Positions 8,360-16,304 of a DNA stretch of 38,877 bases are shown here, piece by piece. This DNA comes from Arenibacter latericius DSM 15913 (GTDB taxonomy: Bacteria > Bacteroidota > Bacteroidia > Flavobacteriales > Flavobacteriaceae). Within the stretch, counting starts at the first letter, position 1; each line of letters begins with the position of its first letter. Location of the stretch: assembly GCF_000424985.1 (NCBI RefSeq), contig NZ_AUKX01000048.1, positions 1-38,877 of the forward strand. The letters are read 5' to 3'. The notes under the pieces are model-generated. The model was not told where the DNA came from. It ran no database searches and saw nothing but the letters and a program-made list of their open reading frames with translations. Made by a program: the position numbers and the translations under genes.

Positions 8360-8378
8360 GACCTCTAATAAGGAGGTC
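8360..8378 (-). promoter_or_regulatory. Hairpin in the dnaX 5' leader
   Basis: GACCTC at 8360-8365 and GAGGTC at 8373-8378 form a 6-bp stem with a 7-base loop, 20 bases before the dnaX start and inside the leader predicted from the -7 box at 8392-8399. It could affect translation or act on mRNA stability; no specific function can be assigned. Confidence 0.35.
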
Positions 8379-8391
8379 GATAGCTATGGTA

Positions 8392-8399
8392 CAAATATA
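8392..8399 (-). promoter_or_regulatory. -7 box of the dnaX promoter
   Basis: Read on the minus strand, TATATTTG matches the Bacteroidota -7 consensus TAnnTTTG and would give a leader of about 45 bases for dnaX. No TTG is found at the usual 17-23 bases upstream, so the promoter is only half supported. Confidence 0.4.
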
Positions 8400-8464
8400 A
8401 AAATAGCTTTCAATTATAGTCCCTATTTAACCTAGTTTAGCATTTTATTTATCAACAATTGAGC

Positions 8465-8472
8465 TATCTTTG
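8465..8472 (+). promoter_or_regulatory. -7 box of the rnpB promoter
   Basis: TATCTTTG fits TAnnTTTG and ends 4 bases before the predicted 5' end of the RNase P RNA, the right spacing for a transcription start at about 8477. A clear -33 TTG is not visible. Confidence 0.55.
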
Positions 8473-8476
8473 CCCT

Positions 8477-8790
8477 AAGCAGGTCGCCTTATCGCTGATT
8501 TCAATCTTTTGGAACCAGAGGAAAGTCCGGACACCATAGTGCAGTATAGCGGGTAACGCCCGTCCGTCGTGAGGCGAGGACAAGTGCAACAGAGAGAAGG
8601 TACAGGTAATGCTGTAGTGAAAGCAGGTAAACTCTATACGGTGCAACGCCATGTAAATCAGTGTTCGAGGGCTGCACGCTCAAGCTGAAGGGTAGGCGGT
8701 TAGAGTTATTGAGCAATCAATAACCTAGATAAATGATAAGGAAGTCTATATATTAATATAGGCTACAGAATCCGGCTTATGGCCTGCTTT
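8477..8790 (+). ncRNA. rnpB: RNase P RNA (class A)
   Basis: The conserved core is plain: GAGGAAAGTCCGGAC near 8518-8532 (CR I), the P-loop region with ACAGAGAGAAGG and GTGAAAGCAGGTAAAC in the middle, and ACAGAATCCGGCTTATGG at 8765-8782 (CR V). The ends pair as helix P1 (AAGCAGG with CCTGCTT). RNase P RNA cuts the 5' leader from pre-tRNAs. The gene diverges from dnaX across about 135 bases that hold both -7 boxes. P1 is followed by a T-rich run at 8788-8793 that may help termination. An apparent minus-strand ORF inside it is not a gene. Confidence 0.97.
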
Positions 8791-8850
8791 TTTATATTTT
8801 AAATAGATAACAGTCGCTAAGCTGCGTGTATTGGATCTATACAAGATTGG

Positions 8851-9408
8851 TTAAGGAGTTTCTACATCTCCAGTCCATTCGAAAAAACTAAAAATACTAC
8901 CCCCATATCTTCTTTGGTTGGTATAATGAGCTATCTCGGAAAGGTCGGTATGTTTGGGGTGTTCAATAATAAGAACACCATTCTCTAAAAGTAGCTCCTT
9001 TTCAAAAACTAGGTTTGCAATTTGAGAAAAATCGGATAATGGAAAATCATAAGGAGGATCAGCAAAGATAATATGTGCTTTTGTAGAGGTTTTTTCTAAG
9101 TACTCATAGACATCCTTCTTAACTGCATTAATGGGGAATTCATTTTTTTCAGCGGTCTCGGAAATATATCTAACACACCCTTGATGTGCATCTACAGCAA
9201 TTATATTTTCAGTACCCCTAGAAGCAAATTCATAACTTATGTTCCCAGTGCCAGAAAATAGGTCTAATACTTTAAGGTCTTCAAAATAATAATTATTGTT
9301 AAGTATGTTAAATAGCGCTTCCTTGGCCATATCTGTGGTTGGACGAACGGGAAGCTTCTTTGGGGCCATTAATCGTAGCCCCTTTTTTTTACCTGAAATG
9401 ATACGCAT
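8851..9408 (-). CDS. rsmD: 16S rRNA (guanine(966)-N(2))-methyltransferase
   Basis: The 185-residue protein starts MRIISGKKKGLRL, the usual RsmD N-terminus (RIIxGxxKGxxL), then RPTTDMAKEALFNIL (22-36), the SAM-binding LDLFSGTGNISYEFASRG (48-65) and the catalytic FADPPYDFP (115-123, DPPY at 117-120). Its length equals the family norm. It methylates G966 of 16S rRNA during 30S assembly. It lies 3 bases downstream of the DUF3822 gene and is probably transcribed with it from the pseudopilin-like gene at 10876. Confidence 0.93.
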   Translation of the reverse strand: MRIISGKKKGLRLMAPKKLPVRPTTDMAKEALFNILNNNYYFEDLKVLDLFSGTGNISYEFASRGTENIIAVDAHQGCVRYISETAEKNEFPINAVKKDVYEYLEKTSTKAHIIFADPPYDFPLSDFSQIANLVFEKELLLENGVLIIEHPKHTDLSEIAHYTNQRRYGGSIFSFFEWTGDVETP

Positions 9409-9411
9409 AGG

Positions 9412-10251
9412 TTAAAAAGAATTTAAGAGTGTAAAATCTATCGATTCTCGATCTAGATTTCCAAAGTGAAAATGGTTGGCGTGGGAGGGGATAAAAATTG
9501 ATATATCCTTAATGTAAGTATGACAGAGCTGAAAGAGGGGATCCCCTTCTTCTATTGAACCAAATAGTTTTAATTTAGTCGTCTCTGTGTCTAACTTTAG
9601 TTGCTCTAGGGTAAATAATAAGTAATAAATAAAATCTTCCTTAGCGGTAAAACTAAAATTGTTGTACAGTAGTAGTTTTTTGTTTTGGATAACGGTTATA
9701 TCCATGTGTTCTTCCATTACATGAACATAACAAATAGGCTCGTTGGTGCTACCGTGGCTATTTATGAGATTTTTTATCAATACTGTTCCGTTGTGCATAA
9801 ACTCAAAATCCCCAAATAAATCGTAGATATAGTTGTTTATATTAACAAAGGGTACATAAACATTAACCATGTCCATATTAGCGATTTCATCATATTCGAG
9901 ATGATCGTTTGCCAATATTTTTGCGTTGAACTTTAGGTAGTTGGCTAATTCATCTTTGTTAAAAAGAGCATTGGGAACAAGACAGAATAGATTGTTTCTG
10001 TGTATAACAACTACTTCGGAAAATTGTATTTTCTGTATTTCGTTATCCTCAAAAAGTTGTTTTATTTCTTTTTGCAGGGCATAAGGAGTTAGTTCACTTT
10101 CGAAACTTATTCTTTCGGAAGTGATAACAGTATTGGAAAGTGTGTCCAATACACAAAAAGAAAGTCCATTCAAGCTAACTTGAATGGACAATTTATGATA
10201 TTCCGATTTAGATTCTTCTAAAATCTTATTGGTCGTTTCGTTTGTCATAGA
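9412..10251 (-). CDS. DUF3822 family protein
   Basis: The protein resembles the Bacteroidota-specific DUF3822 family: an early LSIQVSLNGLSFCVLDT motif (near residues 19-35), a middle section ending in NDHLEYDEIANMDMVNVYVP, and a C-terminal IYYLLFTLEQLKLDTE region. The fold is thought to be actin/ATPase-like, but no biochemical role is established. I chose the ATG at 10251 (MTNETTNK), which overlaps the upstream gene by 26 bases; an in-frame ATG at 10269 would add six residues and overlap by 44. Placement between the pseudopilin-like gene and rsmD is a recurring flavobacterial order as far as I recall. Confidence 0.75.
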   Translation of the reverse strand, partial: SMTNETTNKILEESKSEYHKLSIQVSLNGLSFCVLDTLSNTVITSERISFESELTPYALQKEIKQLFEDNEIQKIQFSEVVVIHRNNLFCLVPNALFNKDELANYLKFNAKILANDHLEYDEIANMDMVNVYVPFVNINNYIYDLFGDFEFMHNGTVLIKNLINSHGSTNEPICYVHVMEEHMDITVIQNKKLLLYNNFSFTAKEDFIYYLLFTLEQLKLDTETTKLKLFGSIEEGDPLFQLCHTYIKDISIFIPSHANHFHFGNLDRESIDFTLLNSF

Positions 10252-10876
10252 TAGATGGCCAATTTCCACTGGTACTTACCTCGGTCATGGATCCAACTTT
10301 GATTACGCTGCCATTAACTTCATCAACGTTGATCTGAGCATTTTCTTTTGCTAGTAATTCTTTAGGTTGGTCGTGTAAAACAACATCTTTATTTACTTTA
10401 ACTTCAAATACAGGGGCTTTATAACCTCCTTTTTCAACAATTCCAGATTTCATGTCGAATTGCTCATTATTTTTTGCATAAGGAACATTCATCATAGTCT
10501 TATAACGAGTGTCGCTCTTAAATAATGAATCTTTAACCGATACAAAACCAAGCGTATCTATAATCTTTACTTCTTTTAACATGTCAATGCCAAAATGCTT
10601 GTCGTATTCCATATAAGAGGAATCTCTTTGCTGTGTAAGGATATATTTGCCAGTATCCACAAATTTAATCAAAGAATTAAAATCTTTGGCGTATTTTCCA
10701 TTTACGCTTTTATAAGCCTCTTGCGAATTTCTAATATCCTTAAGATTCGCTATTACCTTGGCAAAACGCTCTTGTTTAACTTTCTTAAACTCAATAGGGC
10801 CATTGATAGATTTATAGATCATAAACGCTAATCCTATACTTACCAGCCAAAGAAAAATCTGTAATACGGTCTTCAT
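10226..10876 (-). CDS. Pseudopilin-like membrane-anchored protein of unknown function
   Basis: This 216-residue protein has one N-terminal membrane helix (residues 5-22), then a long amphipathic helix (FKKVKQERFAKVIANLKDIR) leading into SQEAYKSVNGKYAKDFNSL. That last pattern recalls the helix and first loop of type II secretion pseudopilins, but no prepilin-peptidase cleavage motif (G-F before the helix) is obvious. The remainder is a soluble, charge-rich domain, expected outside the cytoplasm if the helix is an uncleaved anchor. I do not recognise a named family. Its last 26 bases overlap the start of the DUF3822 gene, so the two are translated from one message. Confidence 0.65.
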   Translation of the reverse strand: MKTVLQIFLWLVSIGLAFMIYKSINGPIEFKKVKQERFAKVIANLKDIRNSQEAYKSVNGKYAKDFNSLIKFVDTGKYILTQQRDSSYMEYDKHFGIDMLKEVKIIDTLGFVSVKDSLFKSDTRYKTMMNVPYAKNNEQFDMKSGIVEKGGYKAPVFEVKVNKDVVLHDQPKELLAKENAQINVDEVNGSVIKVGSMTEVSTSGNWPSIYDKRNDQ

Positions 10877-10942
10877 TTCTTATGTGTTATTATATTTAGT
10901 GGTTGTCACAAATCTACAATTTTTTTTTAATGCCAAAAGCAT

Positions 10943-10970
10943 TTGGCCTTAAAAATACTGATTATCTTTG
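10943..10970 (+). promoter_or_regulatory. Promoter of the RecD-like helicase gene
   Basis: TTG at 10943-10945, a 17-base spacer, and TATCTTTG at 10963-10970 give a near-perfect Bacteroidota promoter. Transcription should start about 7 bases after the box, that is at 10976-10978, which coincides with the ATG at 10978. Confidence 0.7.
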
Positions 10971-10977
10971 AAGACCT

Positions 10978-12417
10978 ATGAATATTATATCTGACACTAG
11001 TTTTTATAAATTACTAAAAGAGAAATTTCCACACCACCCAACGCTTAAACAGTCGGTTGCTTTACAGCAACTTGCGACCTTTGCGTTATCAAAAGAAAAG
11101 GACACCGTTTTTTTATTGAAGGGCTTTGCAGGAACTGGAAAAACCACTATTGTTGGTACTATTGTAACCAATTTGTGGAATACAACCATGAAATCGGTAT
11201 TGTTGGCTCCTACTGGAAGGGCAGCAAAAGTTATGTCTAATTATTCAGGGACACAAGCATTTACTATTCATAGGAAAATTTATTTCCCTAAAAAACAAAG
11301 AGGAGGTGGGGTGCAGTTTGTACTTTCTCCTAATAAACATAAGAATACGCTGTTTATTGTAGATGAAGCCTCGATGATTTCTGATAGTCCCACGGATTCT
11401 AAATTAATGGAGAATGGATCTTTATTAGATGATTTAATGACCTATGTCTATTCTGGTCATAATTGTAAACTTATATTAATAGGAGATACAGCGCAGTTAC
11501 CACCTGTTCATTTAAATCTTAGTCCGGCATTAGATGAGGGGCAATTGTCCTTACATTATAATAAGGAGGTGATTAATATGGAAATGGATGAAGTGGTGAG
11601 GCAGGCAGAGGATTCAGGGATATTAGCCAATGCTACTAATTTAAGAGAGCAGTTACAGAGTGAATTTTATGATGATTTTAAATTTTCAGTCTCTCCCTAT
11701 GCCGATATTGTGCGATTAATTGATGGGCACGACATACAGGAAGCTATAGATGAATCCTATTCTCAAAATGGAAAAGAGGAAACCGCAATCATTGTTCGTT
11801 CTAATAAAAGGGCTAATCTGTACAATGAAAATATTAGAAATAGAATCCTATTCCTAGAAAATGAATTGGCAGTTGGGGATTATATGATGGTGGTGAAGAA
11901 TAACTATTTCTGGCTTAAACCTTCTTCTGAAGCTGGGTTTATTGCCAATGGAGATATTATAGAGATATTAGAAATCTTTGCAATTAAGGAATTATACGGA
12001 TTTAAATTTGCTGAAGTAAAGGTGAAAATGGTAGATTATCCCAATCAGAAACCCTTTGAGACGGTATTGTTATTAGATACTATAATGGCAGAAACGCCGT
12101 CTTTACCTTATGAGGACGGTAACCGTTTATATCAAGAAGTAATGAAAGATTACGCTGATGAGACATCTAAGTATAAAAAGTTTTTGGCAGTTAAGAACAA
12201 TACTTTTTTCAATGCCCTTCAGGTTAAATTTTCCTATGCTATTACCTGTCATAAATCGCAGGGTGGACAATGGAATACGGTTTTTGTAGAGCAGCCCTAT
12301 TTGCCTAATGGTATCGATAAGGAATATCTAAGGTGGCTTTATACTGCCATCACTAGGGCAAAGGACAAGCTGTATTTAATAGGGTTTAAGAACGATTTTT
12401 TTCTTGATTCGGAATAG
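10978..12417 (+). CDS. RecD-like superfamily 1 DNA helicase (AAA ATPase)
   Basis: The 479-residue protein carries helicase motifs in order: motif I GFAGTGKTT (49-57), Ia LLAPTGRAAKVMS (near 79-91), II FIVDEASMI (near 127), III LIGDTAQLPPV (near 163), and the UvrD/RecD C-terminal motifs FSYAITCHKSQGGQW (near 421) and LYTAITRAKDKLYLIGF (near 452). It is much smaller than RecD2 (about 700-750 residues) and lacks a RecBC context, so it should be named only as an ATP-dependent RecD-like helicase, likely in DNA repair or recombination. The start ATG sits at the predicted transcription start, so the mRNA appears leaderless. The DUF4126 gene follows after 27 bases. Confidence 0.88.
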   Translation: MNIISDTSFYKLLKEKFPHHPTLKQSVALQQLATFALSKEKDTVFLLKGFAGTGKTTIVGTIVTNLWNTTMKSVLLAPTGRAAKVMSNYSGTQAFTIHRKIYFPKKQRGGGVQFVLSPNKHKNTLFIVDEASMISDSPTDSKLMENGSLLDDLMTYVYSGHNCKLILIGDTAQLPPVHLNLSPALDEGQLSLHYNKEVINMEMDEVVRQAEDSGILANATNLREQLQSEFYDDFKFSVSPYADIVRLIDGHDIQEAIDESYSQNGKEETAIIVRSNKRANLYNENIRNRILFLENELAVGDYMMVVKNNYFWLKPSSEAGFIANGDIIEILEIFAIKELYGFKFAEVKVKMVDYPNQKPFETVLLLDTIMAETPSLPYEDGNRLYQEVMKDYADETSKYKKFLAVKNNTFFNALQVKFSYAITCHKSQGGQWNTVFVEQPYLPNGIDKEYLRWLYTAITRAKDKLYLIGFKNDFFLDSE

Positions 12418-12444
12418 CCTAATTTAGCAGTAAACTAAAAGCGC

Positions 12445-13017
12445 ATGGCTTTTGAGACCATTTTAAGCATTTTTCTAGGGATAGGCCTTGCTGCATCTGT
12501 AGGCTTTAGAATTTTCTTACCCCTATTTGCCCTAAGTTTAGCGGCCTATTTAAATGTATGGGAATTAAATGATAATTGGGAATGGATAGGTAGTATTCCG
12601 GCTTTAATTACATTGGGAGTAGCTACCGTGGTTGAAATTTTCGCATACTTTATTCCTTGGGTAGATAATTTACTAGACGGCTTTGCAGTTCCTTTGGCGG
12701 GAATTGCAGGGACAGCGGTTATGGTTTCTACAGTTGCAGATTTAGATCCTATTATCTCTTGGACTCTGGCTATAATTGCAGGAGGTGGTACGGCAACTGC
12801 CATTAAAAGCACCTCTGCCACAGGAAGAATAGCTTCATCGACTACTACGGGGGGAATAGCAAATCCTATAATTGGACTAGTGGAAACAGTGGTAGCGGTA
12901 GTAATGACAGTCTTGTCTATCTTTGTGCCCATGCTTGCCGCTATCTTAGTGGTCGTAATATTATTAGTTCTTTTTAAATTATATAAGAAACTAAGAACTA
13001 AATCTAATCCGAACTAA
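12445..13017 (+). CDS. DUF4126 family membrane protein
   Basis: The 190-residue polytopic protein begins with a hydrophobic segment (FETILSIFLGIGLAASVGFR), has PLFALSLAA, a WVDNLLDG motif near residue 72, a Gly/Ala/Thr-rich middle (AIIAGGGTATAIKSTSATGR, about 111-130) and a C-terminal hydrophobic hairpin. This arrangement is that of DUF4126, a family with no known function; the repeat-like halves suggest a small transporter or channel, which is only inference. It follows the helicase gene closely and probably shares its transcript. Confidence 0.75.
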   Translation: MAFETILSIFLGIGLAASVGFRIFLPLFALSLAAYLNVWELNDNWEWIGSIPALITLGVATVVEIFAYFIPWVDNLLDGFAVPLAGIAGTAVMVSTVADLDPIISWTLAIIAGGGTATAIKSTSATGRIASSTTTGGIANPIIGLVETVVAVVMTVLSIFVPMLAAILVVVILLVLFKLYKKLRTKSNPN

Positions 13018-13089
13018 AATTAACCAATTTTCAATTGAAAGGATCACCCAAAACTGGTTGTAAAATACTAATGAAGATATGCGTCTTAC

Positions 13090-13118
13090 ACTTGCCGGAA
13101 CGAGGTAGTCCGGCAGGT
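13090..13118. repeat. 10-bp inverted repeat upstream of kdsB
   Basis: ACTTGCCGGA at 13090-13099 and TCCGGCAGGT at 13109-13118 pair with one G-T wobble around the loop ACGAGGTAG. It is GC-rich in an AT-rich intergenic stretch (13018-13149), has no T run behind it, and so looks like a palindromic repeat unit rather than a terminator. Only one copy is present in the window. Confidence 0.5.
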
Positions 13119-13149
13119 ATGACCATTAAAAATAAATAAATATCAACAT

Positions 13150-13878
13150 ATGAAAATCATCGCAATGATACCCGCACGCTATGCAGCTTCTAGGTTTCCT
13201 GGAAAGTTAATGCAAGATTTGCAGGGAAAACCAGTTATACAAAGAACTTATGAGGCGGCGGTAAAAACAGGCTTGTTTCAGGAAGTATACGTAGTAACAG
13301 ATAGTCTGGTTATTTATGAATGCATTGAAAAAATAGGTGGTAAAGCCATAATGAGTAAGAAGGAGCACGAATGCGGTAGTGATCGTATTGCCGAAGCTGT
13401 GGAGAATATGGACGTAGATATCATCGTAAATGTTCAGGGAGACGAACCTTTTACGGATAGGGAGAGTCTTGCAGGGGTTATAGAAGTGTTTAAAGACGAC
13501 CATAAGAAGGAAATAGACCTTGCATCACTTATGACAAGGATAACAGATTGGGTAGAAATTAATGACCCTAATACGGTGAAGGTTATTGTAGATAAAGAGA
13601 GTTTTGCCCTTTATTTTTCAAGAGCTCCTATACCGTACCCAAGAGCACGGGAATTAGATATCCCTTATTATAAGCATAAGGGGGTATATGCTTTTAGGAA
13701 AGAAGCCTTAATGGATTTTCAAAGACTGCCTATGCAAATATTGGAAGCGACAGAAAAAATAGAAGCAATCCGGTATTTAGAATATGGTAAAAAAATAAAA
13801 ATGGTGGAAACTAATATTTCTGGAATTGAAATAGATACCCCAGAAGATTTAGAAAAGGCCAAGAATGTATGGAAGTAG
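13150..13878 (+). CDS. kdsB: 3-deoxy-manno-octulosonate cytidylyltransferase (CMP-Kdo synthetase)
   Basis: The 242-residue enzyme activates Kdo as CMP-Kdo for the lipopolysaccharide inner core. Visible motifs are [20 protein letters not shown] (7-26, the nucleotide-binding loop), VVTDS (48-52), VNVQGDEPF (94-102, with the Mg-binding Asp) and [11 protein letters not shown] near 178-188. Its length matches KdsB (about 250). It heads a four-gene operon with a HAD phosphatase (10-base overlap), a KdnB-like oxidase and an acyltransferase, all fitting envelope glycolipid synthesis. The presence of a KdnB homologue raises the possibility that the real substrate is 8-amino-Kdo, as for the Shewanella enzyme; the sequence alone does not decide that. 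Confidence 0.95.
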   Translation: MKIIAMIPARYAASRFPGKLMQDLQGKPVIQRTYEAAVKTGLFQEVYVVTDSLVIYECIEKIGGKAIMSKKEHECGSDRIAEAVENMDVDIIVNVQGDEPFTDRESLAGVIEVFKDDHKKEIDLASLMTRITDWVEINDPNTVKVIVDKESFALYFSRAPIPYPRARELDIPYYKHKGVYAFRKEALMDFQRLPMQILEATEKIEAIRYLEYGKKIKMVETNISGIEIDTPEDLEKAKNVWK

Positions 13879-14588
13879 ATTATAATAAGATAAAAGTAAT
13901 TGGATTTGATGCAGATGATACCTTATGGGTAAATGAGACCTATTTTAGGGATACTGAAGAAAAATTTGCAAGTCTTTTAGATAAGTATGAAACCAAGAAT
14001 AAGATCGACCAAGAGCTCTATAAGACTGAAATAAATAACTTAGAGATTTATGGTTACGGGGTTAAAGGGTTTATGTTGTCCATGATAGAATCGGCATTAG
14101 ATTTATCAAATAATAAGATATCTCAAGCAACCATTGGGGATATTCTTAATCTTGGAAAGGAAATGTTGTCACATCCAGTAGAATTATTGGATGGAGTGGA
14201 AGAAGTATTACAAAAATTAAAGGATCACTATCGTTTAATAGTTTTAACTAAAGGAGATTTATTAGATCAGGAGCGGAAATTGGAAAAATCTGGCCTCTCT
14301 AAATATTTTCACCATGTGGAAGTTTTAAGTGATAAAAAGGAGATAAACTATAAAAACCTTTTAGAGCACTTGCGAATTCCAGTATCGGAATTTTTAATGG
14401 TAGGGAATTCCTTAAAATCGGATATCCTTCCCATAATAAATATAGGAGCTAAAGCGATTCATATTCCTTTTCATACCACTTGGCAGCATGAAGAAGTGAA
14501 ATTGGAGGAACATCAGAATGGTCATCTTACCCTGAACACCATTACTGATTTATTAAAATATCTTAACTATGGCAATGGAAGTAAGTAA
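13869..14588 (+). CDS. HAD-superfamily hydrolase
   Basis: The 239-residue protein has all HAD motifs: motif I FDADDTLW with nucleophile D14 and acid D16, motif II VLTKGD (near 117-122), a Lys in DKKEINYK (near 155) and motif [10 protein letters not shown] (near 172-179). The helical insert between motifs I and II (about 20-95) is a C1 cap, as in YjjG-type phosphatases, so it is not a KdsC-type (uncapped, about 180 residues) Kdo-8-phosphate phosphatase by sequence. It overlaps kdsB by 10 bases and the next gene by 20, so translation is coupled and a role in the same sugar pathway is likely. The substrate is unknown. Confidence 0.82.
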   Translation: MEVDYNKIKVIGFDADDTLWVNETYFRDTEEKFASLLDKYETKNKIDQELYKTEINNLEIYGYGVKGFMLSMIESALDLSNNKISQATIGDILNLGKEMLSHPVELLDGVEEVLQKLKDHYRLIVLTKGDLLDQERKLEKSGLSKYFHHVEVLSDKKEINYKNLLEHLRIPVSEFLMVGNSLKSDILPIINIGAKAIHIPFHTTWQHEEVKLEEHQNGHLTLNTITDLLKYLNYGNGSK

Positions 14589-15702
14589 TAAGGAGAATGA
14601 GGAACAGATAGGAACAGAGGTAACACCTAATTATAGGAATTTCCCTATGGTTCCAAGGGTCATATTTGGTAATGGCTGTTTTAATCAATTGGGAGAGATC
14701 TTGCTACCAAAACGGAAAAGTGTTGAGGCTCCTATTATTTTTTTAATTGATGATGTTTTTGAAGGTACTTCACTTATATCTCGAGTTCCCTTATTTCCTA
14801 ACGATCAGATTATTTTTATCTCAGCAGAGGAAGAGCCTAAAACAGATCAGGTAGATATTTTAGTGAAGCAAGTGCGTAGCGAGTTTAAAGAACTTCCCTT
14901 AGGTATTGTAGGGATTGGGGGAGGAACCCTATTAGATTTGGCTAAAGCAGTTGCTATTATGTTGAATAATAAAGGGAAATCTGAGGAGTACCAGGGATGG
15001 GACTTGGTGAAAAAGCCATCCATCTATCATGTGGGTATTCCTACAATCAGCGGTACTGGTGCCGAGGTATCTAGGACAACAGTTTTATTAGGGCCAGAAA
15101 AGAAACTGGGTATAAATTCTGATTATACTACTTTTGACCAGGTAATCTTGGACCCAGACCTTACGAAAGGCGTTCCAAAAGAGCAGTGGTTTTATACAGG
15201 AATGGACTGCTATATTCATTGTGTAGAATCGTTAAATGGGACATTTTTAAATGCCTTTAGTCAGAGTTATGGGGAAAAAGCGTTAGAGTTGTGTAAAGAT
15301 GTTTTTTTAGAAGATTTGGAGGAATCAGAATCCAGAGATAAATTAATGATGGCGTCTTGGCACGGAGGGATGAGTATAGCCTATTCTCAAGTTGGTGTTG
15401 CCCATGCCATGAGTTATGGTCTCTCTTATTTATTGGGGGTTAGGCATGGTATTGGAAACTGCTTAGTTTTTCAATATTTAGAAGAGTTTTATCCGGAAGG
15501 AGTGGCTTTGTTTAATAAAATGATAGAAAAACACAACATATCCCTGCCAAAAGGAGTTTGTAGTGATTTAACCGATAGTGATTTTGATATCATGATTAAC
15601 GTGGCTCTTAGCCTAGAACCTCTTTGGGAAAATGCATTGGGTGCGGAATGGGAAAAACACATCAGTCCAGAGAAATTAAAATCAATATATCAAAAAATTT
15701 AA
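14569..15702 (+). CDS. kdnB: KdnB-like iron-containing alcohol dehydrogenase (Kdo 8-oxidase homologue)
   Basis: The 377-residue group III alcohol dehydrogenase has the NAD-binding GIGGGTLLDLAKAVA (115-129), VGIPTISGTGAEVSRTTV (155-172) and metal ligands D213, H217, H279 and H293. The stretch YQGWDLVKKP followed by GTGAEVSRT and NSDYTTFDQVILDPDLTK resembles KdnB of Shewanella, which oxidises Kdo at C8 so that KdnA can aminate it to 8-amino-Kdo. Its place after kdsB supports this. No KdnA-type PLP aminotransferase is in the window. The family call is firm and the KdnB assignment moderately so. The first 20 bases overlap the HAD gene; a second ATG two codons in is an equally possible start. Confidence 0.75.
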   Translation: MAMEVSNKENEEQIGTEVTPNYRNFPMVPRVIFGNGCFNQLGEILLPKRKSVEAPIIFLIDDVFEGTSLISRVPLFPNDQIIFISAEEEPKTDQVDILVKQVRSEFKELPLGIVGIGGGTLLDLAKAVAIMLNNKGKSEEYQGWDLVKKPSIYHVGIPTISGTGAEVSRTTVLLGPEKKLGINSDYTTFDQVILDPDLTKGVPKEQWFYTGMDCYIHCVESLNGTFLNAFSQSYGEKALELCKDVFLEDLEESESRDKLMMASWHGGMSIAYSQVGVAHAMSYGLSYLLGVRHGIGNCLVFQYLEEFYPEGVALFNKMIEKHNISLPKGVCSDLTDSDFDIMINVALSLEPLWENALGAEWEKHISPEKLKSIYQKI

Positions 15703-15747
15703 ACTGATATTGGCCTGTGGTTATCGGATTTTAATACCTTAGTTGGC

Positions 15748-16287
15748 ATGCAAACAATCGCAAAATTTATTTACTTTAAAGTATTAGGTTGGAAACTTAT
15801 TGGTTCTTTTCCCAAAGTAGCTAAATGCGTTATTATAGTAGTGCCTCATACCAGTTGGGTTGATTTTTTTCTTGGTCTTTTAGTGCGCCGCGTAGTAAAT
15901 GAGGAAATTAATTTTATAGGAAAGAAAAGTTTGTTTAAACCTCCTTTTGGATGGTATTTTCGTTGGATGGGAGGTGCACCTATAGATAGGAGCAAGAATA
16001 TGGATACGGTAAGTGCTACTGTTAAAGTATTTCAAGAGAAAAAACAGTTTAGACTTGCCTTATCTCCAGAGGGAACCAGAAAAAAGGTGAGTGAATGGAA
16101 GACTGGCTTCTATTATATAGCGAAAGCAGCGAATGTCCCCATTGTATTAGTCGCTTTTGATTTTGGTAAAAAACAAATTAAGTTTTCTGCGCCTCACTTT
16201 CCAACAGATAATAAAGAGCAGGACTTTGCTACTTACAAAGCATTTTATAAGGGCGTTTTAGGAAAAGTTCCTGAAAATAGTTTTTAA
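15748..16287 (+). CDS. 1-acyl-glycerol-3-phosphate acyltransferase-like protein (PlsC family)
   Basis: The 179-residue protein has the acyltransferase block HTSWVDF (H34 and D39, the HX4D catalytic pair), GGAPIDRSKN (75-84) and the phosphate-binding PEGTR (107-111), then GFYYIAKAANVPIVLVAFD. It is shorter than typical PlsC (about 240 residues) and lacks a clear membrane helix apart from KCVIIVVPH. Such short forms are common in Bacteroidota and may acylate lysophosphatidate or another envelope lipid. It lies 45 bases after kdnB, so it is probably the last gene of the kdsB operon. Its final codons form one arm of a hairpin shared with the end of yebC. Confidence 0.82.
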   Translation: MQTIAKFIYFKVLGWKLIGSFPKVAKCVIIVVPHTSWVDFFLGLLVRRVVNEEINFIGKKSLFKPPFGWYFRWMGGAPIDRSKNMDTVSATVKVFQEKKQFRLALSPEGTRKKVSEWKTGFYYIAKAANVPIVLVAFDFGKKQIKFSAPHFPTDNKEQDFATYKAFYKGVLGKVPENSF

Positions 16288-16304
16288 AAACCTTTTCAGG
16301 AACT
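16266..16304. terminator. 12-bp perfect inverted repeat between convergent genes
   Basis: AGTTCCTGAAAA at 16266-16277 and TTTTCAGGAACT at 16293-16304 are exact reverse complements around a 15-base loop. The left arm lies in the last codons of the acyltransferase gene and the right arm reaches the yebC stop codon. It is well placed to stop transcription from both sides, although there is no strong T run after either arm. Confidence 0.55.

Noticed and set aside
8464-8716. Two overlapping minus-strand ORFs
   Set aside because: They are inside the conserved RNase P RNA gene and have no coding signal of their own.
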